64,000 bases of DNA from Xylanibacter oryzae DSM 17970 (GTDB lineage Bacteria > Bacteroidota > Bacteroidia > Bacteroidales > Bacteroidaceae): assembly GCF_000585355.1 (NCBI RefSeq), contig NZ_KK073873.1, positions 336,703 through 400,702 of the forward strand, in the 5' to 3' direction. The notes under the pieces are model-generated. The model was not told where the DNA came from and did not search any database. It was given only the letters and a program-made list of their open reading frames with translations. This document shows, in pieces, positions 34,795-44,089 of this stretch; the stretch's first letter is position 1, and each line of letters begins with the position of its first letter. Both the position numbers and the translations under genes were made by a program.

Positions 34795-35958
34795 ATGAAA
34801 TTAGATTTTACTTACGAGAATCCAACCAAAATTTACTTTGGTCGTACAGCAATGGATGGACTTAGGTCTGAGCTTCCTAAATATGGTAAAACCGTAATGT
34901 TAGCTTATGGCAAGGGAGCTATAAAGAAAATAGGTATTTATGATCAGGTGCTAGATATTTGCAAAAGTCTCGGCAAAACAGTAGTTGAGTTACAAGGAGT
35001 AATGCCCAATCCCACCTATAAAAAAGTTCTTGAGGGATGTCAACTTGTTAAAGATAATAATGTAGACCTGATATTGGCTGTTGGCGGTGGCTCTGTTATC
35101 GACTGTGCAAAGGCTATATCTGTTTCATCTTATTGTCAAGGAGATGCCTGGCAGCGTTATTTTACCAATTTTGAACCTGTAGATAACAAACTTGTGCCTT
35201 TAGCTTCGATTCTTACTATGGCAGGAACAGGTTCTGAAATGAACGCCGGATCTGTCATAACTAACGAAGACCTCAAAATAAAGATGGGCCGTGTGTTTAA
35301 TGCAGATGTCAATCCACGTTTTTCAATACTCAACCCGGAGTACACCTTTTCGGTGTCAAAATATCAGATGCTAAGTGGCATTTTTGATATGATGTCACAT
35401 CTTATGGAGGCATATTTTGCAGGAGATGATGACGGAACATCCAGCTATATAATAGAAGGATTGTTGCGCGCAATAATCGATAATACACGCGTAGCAGTAG
35501 CAAATAAGGAAGATTACGAAGCAAGAAGTAACCTGATGTGGTGCTCATCACTTGCAATGAACCCACTTGTCGGCCTTGGTAAGGCCCAAGATTGGGAAGT
35601 CCATATGATAGAACATCAGTTGGGCGCCTATACGGATTGCGCTCACGGCATGGGACTGGCCGCAATATCTATACCATATTATAGATATGTAAGCAAGTTC
35701 GGTCTGCACAAATTCGCTCGTTTTGCCAGAGAGGTATGGCATATAAGTGAAGAAGGCAAAACACAAGAGGAATTGGCCAAAGCCGGTATAGATGCCCTAG
35801 AGCATTTTATAAAAAAGAGTGGAATGGTAACTCGTCTGCGCGACCTGAATGCAACAGAAGAGATGTTGCCATTGATAGCTAAATCTACAGTACCAATGGG
35901 TGGTTATAAGAAGATGACTTCCGAAGAGATACTGGAGATATTGAAGCAAGCTTACTAA
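34795..35958 (+). CDS. Iron-containing alcohol dehydrogenase (YqhD/butanol dehydrogenase-like)
   Basis: The 387-residue protein has the group III dehydrogenase nucleotide loop 'AVGGGSVIDCAKAIS' (residues ~95-110), 'TMAGTGSEMNAGSVITN' and metal ligands in 'SHLMEAYF' (His) and 'DCAHGMGLA' (His). It matches the NADPH-dependent YqhD/BDH group reducing short-chain or reactive aldehydes. A good AGGAG Shine-Dalgarno precedes the start. Together with the nitroreductase it suggests handling of reactive electrophiles. Confidence 0.9.
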   Translation: MKLDFTYENPTKIYFGRTAMDGLRSELPKYGKTVMLAYGKGAIKKIGIYDQVLDICKSLGKTVVELQGVMPNPTYKKVLEGCQLVKDNNVDLILAVGGGSVIDCAKAISVSSYCQGDAWQRYFTNFEPVDNKLVPLASILTMAGTGSEMNAGSVITNEDLKIKMGRVFNADVNPRFSILNPEYTFSVSKYQMLSGIFDMMSHLMEAYFAGDDDGTSSYIIEGLLRAIIDNTRVAVANKEDYEARSNLMWCSSLAMNPLVGLGKAQDWEVHMIEHQLGAYTDCAHGMGLAAISIPYYRYVSKFGLHKFARFAREVWHISEEGKTQEELAKAGIDALEHFIKKSGMVTRLRDLNATEEMLPLIAKSTVPMGGYKKMTSEEILEILKQAY

Positions 35959-36098
35959 AAAAGTAGTAAACATATGAATTAAAAGAGCTACAAGGTTATT
36001 ATACTTTGTGGCTTTTTTATTTTTTCCGTAAAAAAACAGAAATTGATGTGATTTTTAAGTTATGTCTGCGTCTAATAAGCATATTTTATAATAAACAG

Positions 36099-36578
36099 AT
36101 GGAAACGTTACAAAAAGAATTTGCGCAAATAGTGAAAGAAAACAAGGACACTATTTATACTGTGTGTTATATGTTTTCAAATGATTCGGAAGATATCAAT
36201 GATTTATTCCAGGAAGTACTGATTAATCTATGGAAAGGTATTGGATCTTTTAAGTCACATAGCAATGTACGAACATGGATTTATCGTGTTGCCCTCAATA
36301 CTTGCATCTCTGCTGATAGAAAGAAGAGAAAGTTTTCTACAATACCTCTTACCATGGATGTCAATATCTTTGAAGATAAGGATGAGGCTACCTTTCAGGT
36401 AAAGAAGTTACATGATAGGATTAACAAGTTGCAACCATTTGATAGAGCAATCGTGTTACTTTGGCTTGAGAATATCAGTTATGATGAGATCGGAGCCATC
36501 ATAGGCATATCTACCACTAATGTAGCGTCACGTTTGTTGAGGATAAAAGAAAAACTAAAAAGTATGTCTAACGATTAA
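36099..36578 (+). CDS. ECF-type RNA polymerase sigma factor
   Basis: The 159-residue protein has sigma region 2 ('SEDINDLFQEVLINLWKGI', 'RTWIYRVALNTC', residues ~25-75) and region 4 ('LLWLENISYDEIGAIIGIS', ~115-155). The frame can be opened further upstream, but the extra residues are not sigma-like and ATG 36099 ('METLQKEF') is the natural start. The membrane protein 11 bases downstream occupies the usual anti-sigma position. Target genes unknown. Confidence 0.9.
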   Translation: METLQKEFAQIVKENKDTIYTVCYMFSNDSEDINDLFQEVLINLWKGIGSFKSHSNVRTWIYRVALNTCISADRKKRKFSTIPLTMDVNIFEDKDEATFQVKKLHDRINKLQPFDRAIVLLWLENISYDEIGAIIGISTTNVASRLLRIKEKLKSMSND

Positions 36579-36589
36579 AAATTATTGAA

Positions 36590-37177
36590 ATGGAATGTCT
36601 TAATGAAAATATGGAGCTTGAACAGCTCAGAGAACAATTGTCGATATTAAAGAGCAAATTAGAGAAAGAGACAATAGTAAACGACCGTTTGATGAGAAAT
36701 GCAATGAAAAATAAAGCAAAGAACATCACTCGTAATGGTTGGATAATTTCTATCATAGCAATGATAGGCATACCTTATTGTACATGGGCTAATAGGTATC
36801 TTCTTAATATGTCATGGTGGTTTGTTGTTGTAACAGATATATTCTTCTTGATTGCTATTATCTATAATTATTTCACGTATAAGCATATACATGCTAATCA
36901 GCTTATGGAGGGGAATCTTGTTGATGTTAGTAGTGATATTATAAGGATGAAACGTATGCATTTTAATTGGCTTAAGTTCAGTATACCATTCATGATATTG
37001 TGGCTGTCATGGTTTATTGTAGAAAATCTTGACGCATACGATGCAAAGTACGTATTAATCGGTGTAATTTTTGGATGCATTATAGGCGGCATTCTGGGTA
37101 TCTCATTTTTCAGACGCGATAGACGAATGATGTCCGAAATCCTTGATCAGATAAAAGACTTGACCGAGAACGATTGA
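36590..37177 (+). CDS. Membrane protein co-transcribed with the sigma factor
   Basis: The 195 residues begin with a coiled-coil stretch (~5-45, rich in E, K, L) and then four membrane helices (~50-68, 74-94, 128-146, 155-175), ending in a charged cytoplasmic tail. I do not recognise a standard anti-sigma domain (no ZAS motif). Position and topology make an anti-sigma or sensor role possible, but this is only inference. Confidence 0.75.
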   Translation: MECLNENMELEQLREQLSILKSKLEKETIVNDRLMRNAMKNKAKNITRNGWIISIIAMIGIPYCTWANRYLLNMSWWFVVVTDIFFLIAIIYNYFTYKHIHANQLMEGNLVDVSSDIIRMKRMHFNWLKFSIPFMILWLSWFIVENLDAYDAKYVLIGVIFGCIIGGILGISFFRRDRRMMSEILDQIKDLTEND

Positions 37178-37290
37178 ACTTTATGATAATGTATTTTCAT
37201 ATAATGTGAAAGTATCATGTACCAGACTGCTATCTTTTATATTATTGATATATAATGCTATAGGAGTATCACCCTTTAAAAAAGAAAAAA

Positions 37291-37336
37291 TATCTTTGAA
37301 AAAATAGTTGCATTTGAAAAAGAATTCATATATTTG
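37291..37336 (+). promoter_or_regulatory. Tandem -7 boxes ahead of desulfoferrodoxin
   Basis: Two perfect matches, TATCTTTG (37291-37298) and TATATTTG (37329-37336), lie 145 and 107 bases before the start codon. The second has a TTG (37308-37310) 18 bp upstream. Two promoters would allow separate control, for example under oxidative stress. Confidence 0.5.
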
Positions 37337-37435
37337 CGATTGTTATAATTACTGTCTTGTTATAAAGAGATAAGTTTCAAGATAATATTATATGTTAGAT
37401 ACTAACCCAAAATACTAATTTAAAGCATTACGATT

Positions 37436-37813
37436 ATGACAAAGCAAAAACAAGTTTACCGCTGTAATATTTGCGGAAACATCGTAGAGGTGGTTAATCC
37501 AGCAGGAGGTACACTATCATGTTGCGGTCAGCCTATGGAACTTTTGGAAGAGAACACTAAAGATGCTGCTTTAGAGAAACATGTTCCTATCATTGAGAAA
37601 ATACACGGTGGATATAAAGTAACAGTTGGTGCTGTTGAGCATCCTATGATGGAAGAACATTATATCATGTGGATTGAATTGATAACAGAAGATAGAGTGT
37701 ATCGTAAATATCTGAAACCGGGTGATAAGCCTACTGCTACTTTCATGACTGATGCAACAGACGTTAAAGCTCGTGAATATTGCAATTTGCACGGACACTG
37801 GATGTCTAAATAG
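37436..37813 (+). CDS. dfx: Desulfoferrodoxin (superoxide reductase)
   Basis: The 125-residue protein has the N-terminal desulforedoxin iron site (Cys pairs in CNICG and LSCCG, residues ~9-30) and the catalytic neelaredoxin domain with ligands in 'KHVPII', '[11 protein letters not shown]' and 'CNLHGHW'. It reduces superoxide to peroxide in anaerobes without making oxygen. All ligands appear intact; it is the two-centre (2Fe) type. Monocistronic. Confidence 0.95.
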   Translation: MTKQKQVYRCNICGNIVEVVNPAGGTLSCCGQPMELLEENTKDAALEKHVPIIEKIHGGYKVTVGAVEHPMMEEHYIMWIELITEDRVYRKYLKPGDKPTATFMTDATDVKAREYCNLHGHWMSK

Positions 37814-37888
37814 AGCAAATATATTAATAACAGCTGCTTGTCGTATATAATAATTCATTGTCTGTTATAATTCTTAGCCAAATTTGTA

Positions 37889-37896
37889 TACCTTTG
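37889..37896 (+). promoter_or_regulatory. -7 box TACCTTTG of the NtrC-type regulator gene
   Basis: A perfect TAnnTTTG match, 22 bases before the ATG at 37919. It indicates housekeeping-sigma transcription of the regulator itself. Confidence 0.55.
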
Positions 37897-37918
37897 TATT
37901 CAATTAAGTTTATATCAA

Positions 37919-39244
37919 ATGGACAGTGTACTTATTATAGATGATGAACAACAGATACGCAGACTTTTGTCTCGTATAATAGAACTAGAGGGTTATGAGG
38001 TCTTACAGGCTGCTGATTGCAATTCGGCAATGAAGCAGTTAAGGCTTCATAATCCTCAAGTTACTTTATGTGATGTCTTCTTACCGGATGGAAACGGCGT
38101 GGATTTTGTAAAGACCATAAAGAAGTCTAATCCTGAAACAGAAGTGATATTACTTACTGCCCATGGAAATATTCATGACGGTGTACAGGCCATAAAAAAT
38201 GGAGCTTTTGATTATATAACCAAGGGTGATGATAACAATAAAATAATTCCACTCATCAACCGTGCTATGGAAGAGGCGAAAGGTAAAACTGATACAACTA
38301 AAACTCTTCAAGTAAATGGACAATATACATTTGATAGCATCTGTGGAAATTCTAAAAGCATACAACAGGCTATCTCATTAGCCCAAAAGGCTTCAACAAC
38401 AGACGTAAGTATACTTCTTAATGGTGAGACTGGCACAGGTAAGGAAGTCTTTGCACAGGCGATACACAATGGAAGCAAGCGAAGTGGAAAACCATTTGTG
38501 GCTATTAACTGTTCGGCATTCAGTAAAGATCTGCTCGAAAGTGAACTGTTTGGTTTTAAGGCCGGGGCGTTTACAGGAGCTATGAAAGAGAAGAAAGGAC
38601 TCTTTCAGATGGCGGATAAAGGAACTCTGTTTTTAGATGAAATAGGAGAAATGGCATTTGAGTTGCAGGCAAAGTTATTGCGCGTTTTAGAAACAGGCGA
38701 GTATATAATGCTGGGGGATACCCAGACCACAAAAGTAGATGTTAGGATAATCTCTGCCACCAATCGTAATCTAACCCATGAAATAGAACAGCAGAATTTC
38801 CGTGAGGATCTATACTACAGATTATCTGTATTTCAAATACCCTTGCCACCATTACGCGAGCGGACAGAAGACATTGAACCGCTTGCTCAACATTTTATAA
38901 ATTATTTTAAGAGTAAGTCAGGGAAGAAAATTGTAACAATGACTCCTGAATACCTTAATGCCTTGAAATCATTTAAGTGGAAAGGGAATATTCGTGAATT
39001 GCGCAATGTTATAGAACGGAGTATTATTGTTGGTAATGAAGACCTTACTTTACAAGATTTGCCGATAGAAATGCAAACTAAAAAAGAAGAAACTCATACT
39101 GAGTTTGAATTGGCTCAGATGGAGAAAAGACACATAACCAGAGTCCTTCAATATACCAAGGGAAATAAGACGGAAGCGTCACGCTTGTTGAAAATAGGAC
39201 TGACTACTCTTTATAGAAAGATAGAAGAATACGGTATATCATAA
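37919..39244 (+). CDS. Sigma-54-dependent response regulator (NtrC family), likely activator of kdp
   Basis: The 441-residue protein has a receiver domain (1-~120; acidic pocket 'IIDDEQQ', phospho-acceptor Asp ~54 in 'LCDVFLPDGNG', conserved K in 'YITKGDD'), an AAA+ domain (~135-360; Walker A GETGTGKE, sigma-54 contact loop GAFTGA, Walker B LFLDEIGE) and a Fis-type HTH (~400-441, 'GNKTEASRLLKIGLTTLYRKI'). It needs RpoN polymerase. The kdp genes follow 200 bases downstream behind a possible -24/-12 promoter, and the likely cognate kinase is at 45217. Elsewhere Kdp is controlled by the OmpR-type KdpE. Confidence 0.92.
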   Translation: MDSVLIIDDEQQIRRLLSRIIELEGYEVLQAADCNSAMKQLRLHNPQVTLCDVFLPDGNGVDFVKTIKKSNPETEVILLTAHGNIHDGVQAIKNGAFDYITKGDDNNKIIPLINRAMEEAKGKTDTTKTLQVNGQYTFDSICGNSKSIQQAISLAQKASTTDVSILLNGETGTGKEVFAQAIHNGSKRSGKPFVAINCSAFSKDLLESELFGFKAGAFTGAMKEKKGLFQMADKGTLFLDEIGEMAFELQAKLLRVLETGEYIMLGDTQTTKVDVRIISATNRNLTHEIEQQNFREDLYYRLSVFQIPLPPLRERTEDIEPLAQHFINYFKSKSGKKIVTMTPEYLNALKSFKWKGNIRELRNVIERSIIVGNEDLTLQDLPIEMQTKKEETHTEFELAQMEKRHITRVLQYTKGNKTEASRLLKIGLTTLYRKIEEYGIS

Positions 39245-39275
39245 TCAATTATAGTTTAGATTCATACCATTTTGA

Positions 39276-39315
39276 AAATTTCACCCTTTCAAAATGAAAA
39301 GGTGAAATTTTTTTC
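39276..39315 (+). terminator. Terminator of the NtrC-type regulator gene
   Basis: AAATTTCACC (39276-39285) pairs with GGTGAAATTT (39301-39310), continuing with TTTC/GAAA after one mismatch to a 5-base loop. A T-run follows. It separates the regulator from the kdp transcript. Confidence 0.8.
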
Positions 39316-39376
39316 ATATTTATGTTATATCTGTATTTTGCTTAATATAAGCGTAATACAAATATGTGCGTTTTTT

Positions 39377-39392
39377 TGGCACGTTATTGGTA
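39377..39392 (+). promoter_or_regulatory. Putative sigma-54 (-24/-12) promoter of kdp
   Basis: TGGCACG (39377-39383) is a perfect -24 element. The -12 part reads TTGGT (39387-39391), four of five bases of TTGCT but one base closer than the ideal spacing. Placed between an NtrC-type activator gene and kdp, it is a reasonable but imperfect RpoN site. Confidence 0.45.
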
Positions 39393-39450
39393 TTATAGGA
39401 ATAAGGTAATTGCATGATTTAATATAATAACAATTTTAAAATTTAAAAGT

Positions 39451-39549
39451 ATGAATTTCATTTCAATAGAATTCTTAATATGCATAGTCAGCGTATTAGT
39501 GTGTTTTCTGATATTTTACAGATGCATTAACTGGTTTGAAAAAATTTAA
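39451..39549 (+). CDS. 32-residue membrane micropeptide upstream of kdpF
   Basis: ATG 39451 opens a 32-codon frame to TAA 39547-39549. The product has one hydrophobic helix (residues ~4-23, 'ISIEFLICIVSVLVCFLIFY') and a short polar tail 'RCINWFEKI'. It lies 20 bases before kdpF in the kdp leader transcript. KdpF-like peptides stabilise the KdpABC complex; this may be a second such subunit, a type I membrane peptide of its own, or a leader peptide. I do not recognise the family. Confidence 0.6.
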   Translation: MNFISIEFLICIVSVLVCFLIFYRCINWFEKI

Positions 39550-39569
39550 TATTATAGGAGGTTATAAAA

Positions 39570-39650
39570 ATGTATACAGTTTTATTTATAATAGGGTTGA
39601 TAATTTTCGGCTATTTGCTCTATGTTCTTATAAAGCCTGAAAAATTCTAA
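39570..39650 (+). CDS. kdpF: K+-transporting ATPase subunit F
   Basis: This 26-residue peptide has a single membrane helix and the KdpF C-terminal signature GYLLYVLIKPEKF. An AGGAGG Shine-Dalgarno (39556-39561) precedes it, and kdpA starts 13 bases after its stop. KdpF is a small lipid-like stabiliser of the Kdp complex. It is too short for routine gene calling. Confidence 0.88.
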   Translation: MYTVLFIIGLIIFGYLLYVLIKPEKF

Positions 39651-39663
39651 AATATTTGTGATT

Positions 39664-41370
39664 ATGAATACGGAAATTTGGGGAGTTATTGTTCAGATTG
39701 TTCTCATGGTGGCTCTTAGTTATCCATTGGGAAAATACATAGCTAAAGTTTATAAAGGTGAACATACCATATTGGATTTTATGAAACCGGTAGAAAAGTT
39801 CATGTACAAACTTTCAGGAATAGATCCTGATATTGAAATGAATTGGAAACAGTTCTTGCGTACATTATTGACTGTTAACTTATTCTGGTTCTTTTGGGGT
39901 ATTATCCTTCTTATGGCACAAGGAGTATTGCCTTTGAATCCGGATGGTAATATTGGTCAGACTTGTCATCAGGCTTTTAATACATCCATAAGTTTCCTCG
40001 TAAACTGTGATTTACAACATTATAGTGGTGAAAGCGGACTTACTTATTTCACACAGTTGTCTGTCGTTATGCTGTTCCAGTTTATTACAGCTGCTACAGG
40101 TATGGCTGCAATGGCAGGTATTATGAAAGCACTTGCTGCCAAAACCACTAAGACAATAGGTAACTTCTGGCATTATCTGGTTCTTAGTTGTACTAGGATT
40201 CTTTTGCCGCTTTCATTGATAGTAGGTTTCATACTTATTCTTCAAGGAACACCAATGGGCTTTGACGGTAAAATGATGATAAATACTATAGAGGGTAATG
40301 CGCAGGCCGTATCACAAGGACCTGCAGCTGCTATCATTGCAATAAAACAGTTGGGTACAAATGGTGGTGGATATTTTGGTGCCAATTCAGCTCATCCACT
40401 GGAAAATCCTACTTATCTTACCAATATTGTAGAATGCTGTTCTATTCTTCTTATACCAATGGCAATGGTTTTTGCATTTGGATTTTATATAGAGAAGAAA
40501 AAACTAGGCTACTGTATATTTGGTGTGATGCTTACTGCGTTTCTTATCGGAGTTGCTGTAAATGTGCATGAAGAGACTAACGGTAACCCGAGAATAGCAT
40601 CGCTGGGGATAAATCAGAGTCATGGTGCGATGGAGGGCAAGGAGGTCAGGCTTGGTAGTGCCTCTACTGCTTTGTGGAGTGTAGCCACGACAGCAACATC
40701 CAATGGTTCGGTAAATGGCATGCACGACTCGATGATGCCATTATCAGGTCTTGTAGAAATGCTTAATATGCAGATCAATACATGGTTTGGTGGAGTAGGA
40801 GTAGGTTGGATGAATTATTTTACATTCATGATAATAGCAGTATTCATAAGTGGACTTATGGTGGGTCGTACGCCCGAATTGCTTGGCAAGAAGGTTGAGG
40901 CTCGTGAGATGAAAATTGCATCAATGATAGCATTACTCCATCCTTTTATTATTCTAACAGGTACTGCAATAGCTACATACCTGTTTGTGCATGCACCTGC
41001 ATTTGTTGCCGGTGAAGGTGGATGGCTTAATAACTCAGGTTATCATGGCCTTAGCGAAATGCTGTACGAGTATACCTCTTCTGCGGCAAATAATGGTTCG
41101 GGATTTGAAGGTCTTGGCGACAATACACGGTTCTGGAACTATTCTTGTGGAATAATACTTCTGTTAGGACGTTATCTGCCAATAATCGGTCAGGTGGCTA
41201 TCGCAGGTTTACTGGCCAATAAAAAGTTTGTACCGGAGAGTGCCGGTACACTTAAGACAGATACCGTAACATTTGGAATTATGACCTTTGCCGTTATATT
41301 CATTGTTGCAGCATTGTCATTCTTCCCGGTACATGCCCTTAGCACGATTGCCGAAACATTGACTCTATAA
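39664..41370 (+). CDS. kdpA: K+-transporting ATPase subunit A
   Basis: The ~568-residue protein is the channel-like potassium-binding subunit, with ten membrane helices and four selectivity-filter-like loops, e.g. 'FNTSISFLVNCDLQHYSGE', 'LGTNGGGYFGANSAHP' and 'EYTSSAANNGSGFEGL'. ATG 39664 gives the natural N-terminus (MNTEIWGV); an in-frame GTG lies two codons upstream. Part of kdpFABC for high-affinity K+ uptake. Confidence 0.95.
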   Translation: MNTEIWGVIVQIVLMVALSYPLGKYIAKVYKGEHTILDFMKPVEKFMYKLSGIDPDIEMNWKQFLRTLLTVNLFWFFWGIILLMAQGVLPLNPDGNIGQTCHQAFNTSISFLVNCDLQHYSGESGLTYFTQLSVVMLFQFITAATGMAAMAGIMKALAAKTTKTIGNFWHYLVLSCTRILLPLSLIVGFILILQGTPMGFDGKMMINTIEGNAQAVSQGPAAAIIAIKQLGTNGGGYFGANSAHPLENPTYLTNIVECCSILLIPMAMVFAFGFYIEKKKLGYCIFGVMLTAFLIGVAVNVHEETNGNPRIASLGINQSHGAMEGKEVRLGSASTALWSVATTATSNGSVNGMHDSMMPLSGLVEMLNMQINTWFGGVGVGWMNYFTFMIIAVFISGLMVGRTPELLGKKVEAREMKIASMIALLHPFIILTGTAIATYLFVHAPAFVAGEGGWLNNSGYHGLSEMLYEYTSSAANNGSGFEGLGDNTRFWNYSCGIILLLGRYLPIIGQVAIAGLLANKKFVPESAGTLKTDTVTFGIMTFAVIFIVAALSFFPVHALSTIAETLTL

Positions 41371-41397
41371 TATATCATTAATTAAAAATATAAAGAT

Positions 41398-43428
41398 ATG
41401 AAAAGACAAGCAACATCCTTGTTTCAAAAACAACAGGTTATAGATAGTTTGAAGCAGTCTTTTGCTAAACTTAATCCTGCAATTATGATAAAGAATCCTA
41501 TAATGTTTACAGTAGAGGTTAGCACTATCATCATGTTATTCGTCTCTATTTATTCATTATATAGCACTTCGCAGGGTTCTTTTATATATAATACACTAGT
41601 TTTTATTACACTGTTTGTAACATTGCTCTTTGCTAATTTCGCAGAAGCTATAGCTGAGGCAAGAGGTAAAGCACAGGCCGACAGTCTGAGGAAAACACGT
41701 GAAGAAACTCCTGCAAAACTGATTGTAGGTAATAAATGTAAGACGGTTAGCAGTAGCATGCTTAAGAAGGGCGATGTCTTTGAATGTACAGTTGGTGATA
41801 TCATTCCTTCAGACGGTGAGATTATAGACGGATTGGCATCAATAGACGAAAGTGCCATAACAGGAGAATCTGCACCTGTAATACGTGAAAGTGGCGGAGA
41901 TAAAAGTTCTGTAACAGGAGGAACAAGGGTCCTTTCTGATACCATACGCGTAAAAGTAACCACACAACCCGGAGAGAGCTTTCTTGACAAGATGATATCA
42001 CTTGTAGAAGGTGCTTCACGTCAGAAGACTCCTAATGAGATTGCCCTTACTATACTATTGGCAGCCTTTACCCTTGTATTCATTATTGTTTGTATTACTC
42101 TCAAACCATTTGCTGATTATACTGGTACAGTTATTACGATAGCATCATTTATCTCTCTTTTTGTATGTCTGATTCCAACAACGATAGGTGGTTTACTTTC
42201 TGCTATCGGTATAGCCGGAATGGACCGTGCATTGAGAGCGAATGTAATAACAAAATCAGGCAAAGCTGTAGAAACTGCAGGTGATGTTGATACTCTGCTG
42301 TTAGACAAGACCGGTACTATTACTATTGGCAATAGAAAAGCAACAAAGTTTTATCCTGCACCCGGAGTAACAAATGAGACTTTTGTAACTGCTTGCATGC
42401 AGTCTTCTGTATCAGATTCGACCCCCGAGGGCAAATCTATTGTTGAACTAGGTTCAAAATCCGGAGTTAAGAATGTAAAGGTAATCAATTCAGGAGATGT
42501 CCTTATCAATTTTACTGCTGAAACAAGATCATCAGGAGTAAATCTAAAAGATGGTACTGAAATAAGAAAAGGAGCATATGATGCAATCCGCAAAATTGTA
42601 GAGTCGGCAGGTAATGAATTTCCCAAAGAGACAGAAAACCTTATCGTACAGATTTCCGGCAATGGTGGTACTCCTTTGGTGGTTTGCGTAAACAAAAGTG
42701 TAGCAGGCGTAATTGAGTTGCAGGATATTATAAAACCGGGCATTCATGAACGTTTCGAGCGCTTGAGAAAAATGGGCGTAAAGACAGTAATGGTAACAGG
42801 TGATAATCCTCTTACAGCTGAATACATAGCAAATATTGCCGGTGTCGACGATTTCATCGCAGAGGCAAAGCCTGAAGATAAGATGGAATATATAAAGAAA
42901 GAACAAATGTCTGGTAAGTTGGTCGCTATGATGGGTGATGGCACAAACGATGCTCCGGCTCTGGCTCAGGCTAATGTAGGCGTAGCAATGAATAGTGGTA
43001 CTCAGGCAGCAAAAGAGGCAGGTAATATGGTTGACCTGGACAACGATCCTACAAAATTGATAGAGATAGTCGAGATAGGCAAACAATTGCTGATGACCCG
43101 TGGTACCTTGACCACTTTTTCTATTGCCAATGATGTAGCAAAATATTTTGCAATAGTTCCGGCCCTCTTCATGTTATCCATCCCATCACTTTCGGCGATT
43201 AACATAATGAGGCTTCACTCACCTGAGAGTGCGATTCTTTCGGCAATAATATTTAATGCACTTATAATACCTATTTTAATACCATTGGCCCTTAAGGGCG
43301 TCAGTTACAAGCCTATCGGCGCATCCGCATTATTAAGGAGAAATCTTTTAATATATGGTCTTGGTGGCGTTATTGTACCGTTTATAGGTATTAAGATATT
43401 AGATATGTTTATAGGTTTATTTTTCTAA
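41398..43428 (+). CDS. kdpB: K+-transporting ATPase subunit B (P-type ATPase)
   Basis: The 676-residue catalytic subunit has the phosphorylation motif DKTGTIT (residues ~303-309), actuator loop TGES, nucleotide-binding domain with 'KGAYDAIRK', and the hinge motif [10 protein letters not shown] (~518-527). Seven membrane helices are predicted. It starts 27 bases after kdpA. All catalytic residues appear intact. Confidence 0.96.
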   Translation: MKRQATSLFQKQQVIDSLKQSFAKLNPAIMIKNPIMFTVEVSTIIMLFVSIYSLYSTSQGSFIYNTLVFITLFVTLLFANFAEAIAEARGKAQADSLRKTREETPAKLIVGNKCKTVSSSMLKKGDVFECTVGDIIPSDGEIIDGLASIDESAITGESAPVIRESGGDKSSVTGGTRVLSDTIRVKVTTQPGESFLDKMISLVEGASRQKTPNEIALTILLAAFTLVFIIVCITLKPFADYTGTVITIASFISLFVCLIPTTIGGLLSAIGIAGMDRALRANVITKSGKAVETAGDVDTLLLDKTGTITIGNRKATKFYPAPGVTNETFVTACMQSSVSDSTPEGKSIVELGSKSGVKNVKVINSGDVLINFTAETRSSGVNLKDGTEIRKGAYDAIRKIVESAGNEFPKETENLIVQISGNGGTPLVVCVNKSVAGVIELQDIIKPGIHERFERLRKMGVKTVMVTGDNPLTAEYIANIAGVDDFIAEAKPEDKMEYIKKEQMSGKLVAMMGDGTNDAPALAQANVGVAMNSGTQAAKEAGNMVDLDNDPTKLIEIVEIGKQLLMTRGTLTTFSIANDVAKYFAIVPALFMLSIPSLSAINIMRLHSPESAILSAIIFNALIIPILIPLALKGVSYKPIGASALLRRNLLIYGLGGVIVPFIGIKILDMFIGLFF

Positions 43429-43440
43429 AAGATTAAAAAA

Positions 43441-44034
43441 ATGAAGACATTTATTAAATCAATAAGGTTCACTTTGGTATTCTGCATCTTCTTAGCTGTA
43501 TCATATATACTTGTGTTGTGGATATTCGCAAGAGTGGCAGGACCCAATAAAGGTAATGTAGCTGTATCACAGCTTAATGGCAAGGTGGTAGGAGCTACAA
43601 ATGTAGGACAGTCATTTACCAAAGATATCTATTTTTGGGGCCGTCCTTCTTGTGCAGGCAATGGATATGATGCCACCAAATCGAGTGGCAGTAATAAAGG
43701 ACCTATGAATAGTGCTTATCTTAAAGAAGTAGACAAACGTATAACAGTATTTCTTAAGCACCATCCTTATCTTAAACGCAAAGATATTCCTGCCGAAATG
43801 GTTACTGCGAGCGGTTCAGGACTTGATCCTGACATATCCCCGGAATCGGCTTATATACAGGTAAGGCGTATTGCGATGGCCCGTGGATGTAGCGAGACAT
43901 TAGTTAAGGAGGTTGTAGACAAGTCTATTGAAAAGCCTTTGTTGGGAATTTTTGGGACAGAAAAAGTCAATGTCCTTAAAATGAACATTGCTTTAGACAA
44001 ACTAATCGTTAATAAGACTGAGGTAAAAAAATAA
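43441..44034 (+). CDS. kdpC: K+-transporting ATPase subunit C
   Basis: The 197-residue subunit has one N-terminal membrane helix (~12-32) and the conserved periplasmic pattern 'FWGRPSCAGNGYDATKSSGSN' and 'VTASGSGLDPDISPESA'. It starts 12 bases after kdpB. It assembles with KdpA and KdpB. Confidence 0.95.
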   Translation: MKTFIKSIRFTLVFCIFLAVSYILVLWIFARVAGPNKGNVAVSQLNGKVVGATNVGQSFTKDIYFWGRPSCAGNGYDATKSSGSNKGPMNSAYLKEVDKRITVFLKHHPYLKRKDIPAEMVTASGSGLDPDISPESAYIQVRRIAMARGCSETLVKEVVDKSIEKPLLGIFGTEKVNVLKMNIALDKLIVNKTEVKK

Positions 44035-44066
44035 CGAATTAGTATCATTGCAGTTATTATAATATG

Positions 44067-44074
44067 CATATTTG
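44067..44074 (+). promoter_or_regulatory. Possible -7 box CATATTTG of the sensor genes
   Basis: A 7-of-8 match to TAnnTTTG, 15 bases before ATG 44090. It overlaps the in-frame TTG at 44072, supporting the later start, and would allow the sensor genes to be made without kdp induction. Confidence 0.35.
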
Positions 44075-44089
44075 CAAACAGTAACAGAT

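Noticed and set aside
36006..36098. N-terminal extension of the ECF sigma factor
   Set aside because: The extra residues are hydrophobic/basic and unlike sigma factors; ATG 36099 gives the usual start.
41550..43205. Long minus-strand frames within kdpB
   Set aside because: Antisense shadows of a strongly conserved P-type ATPase gene.
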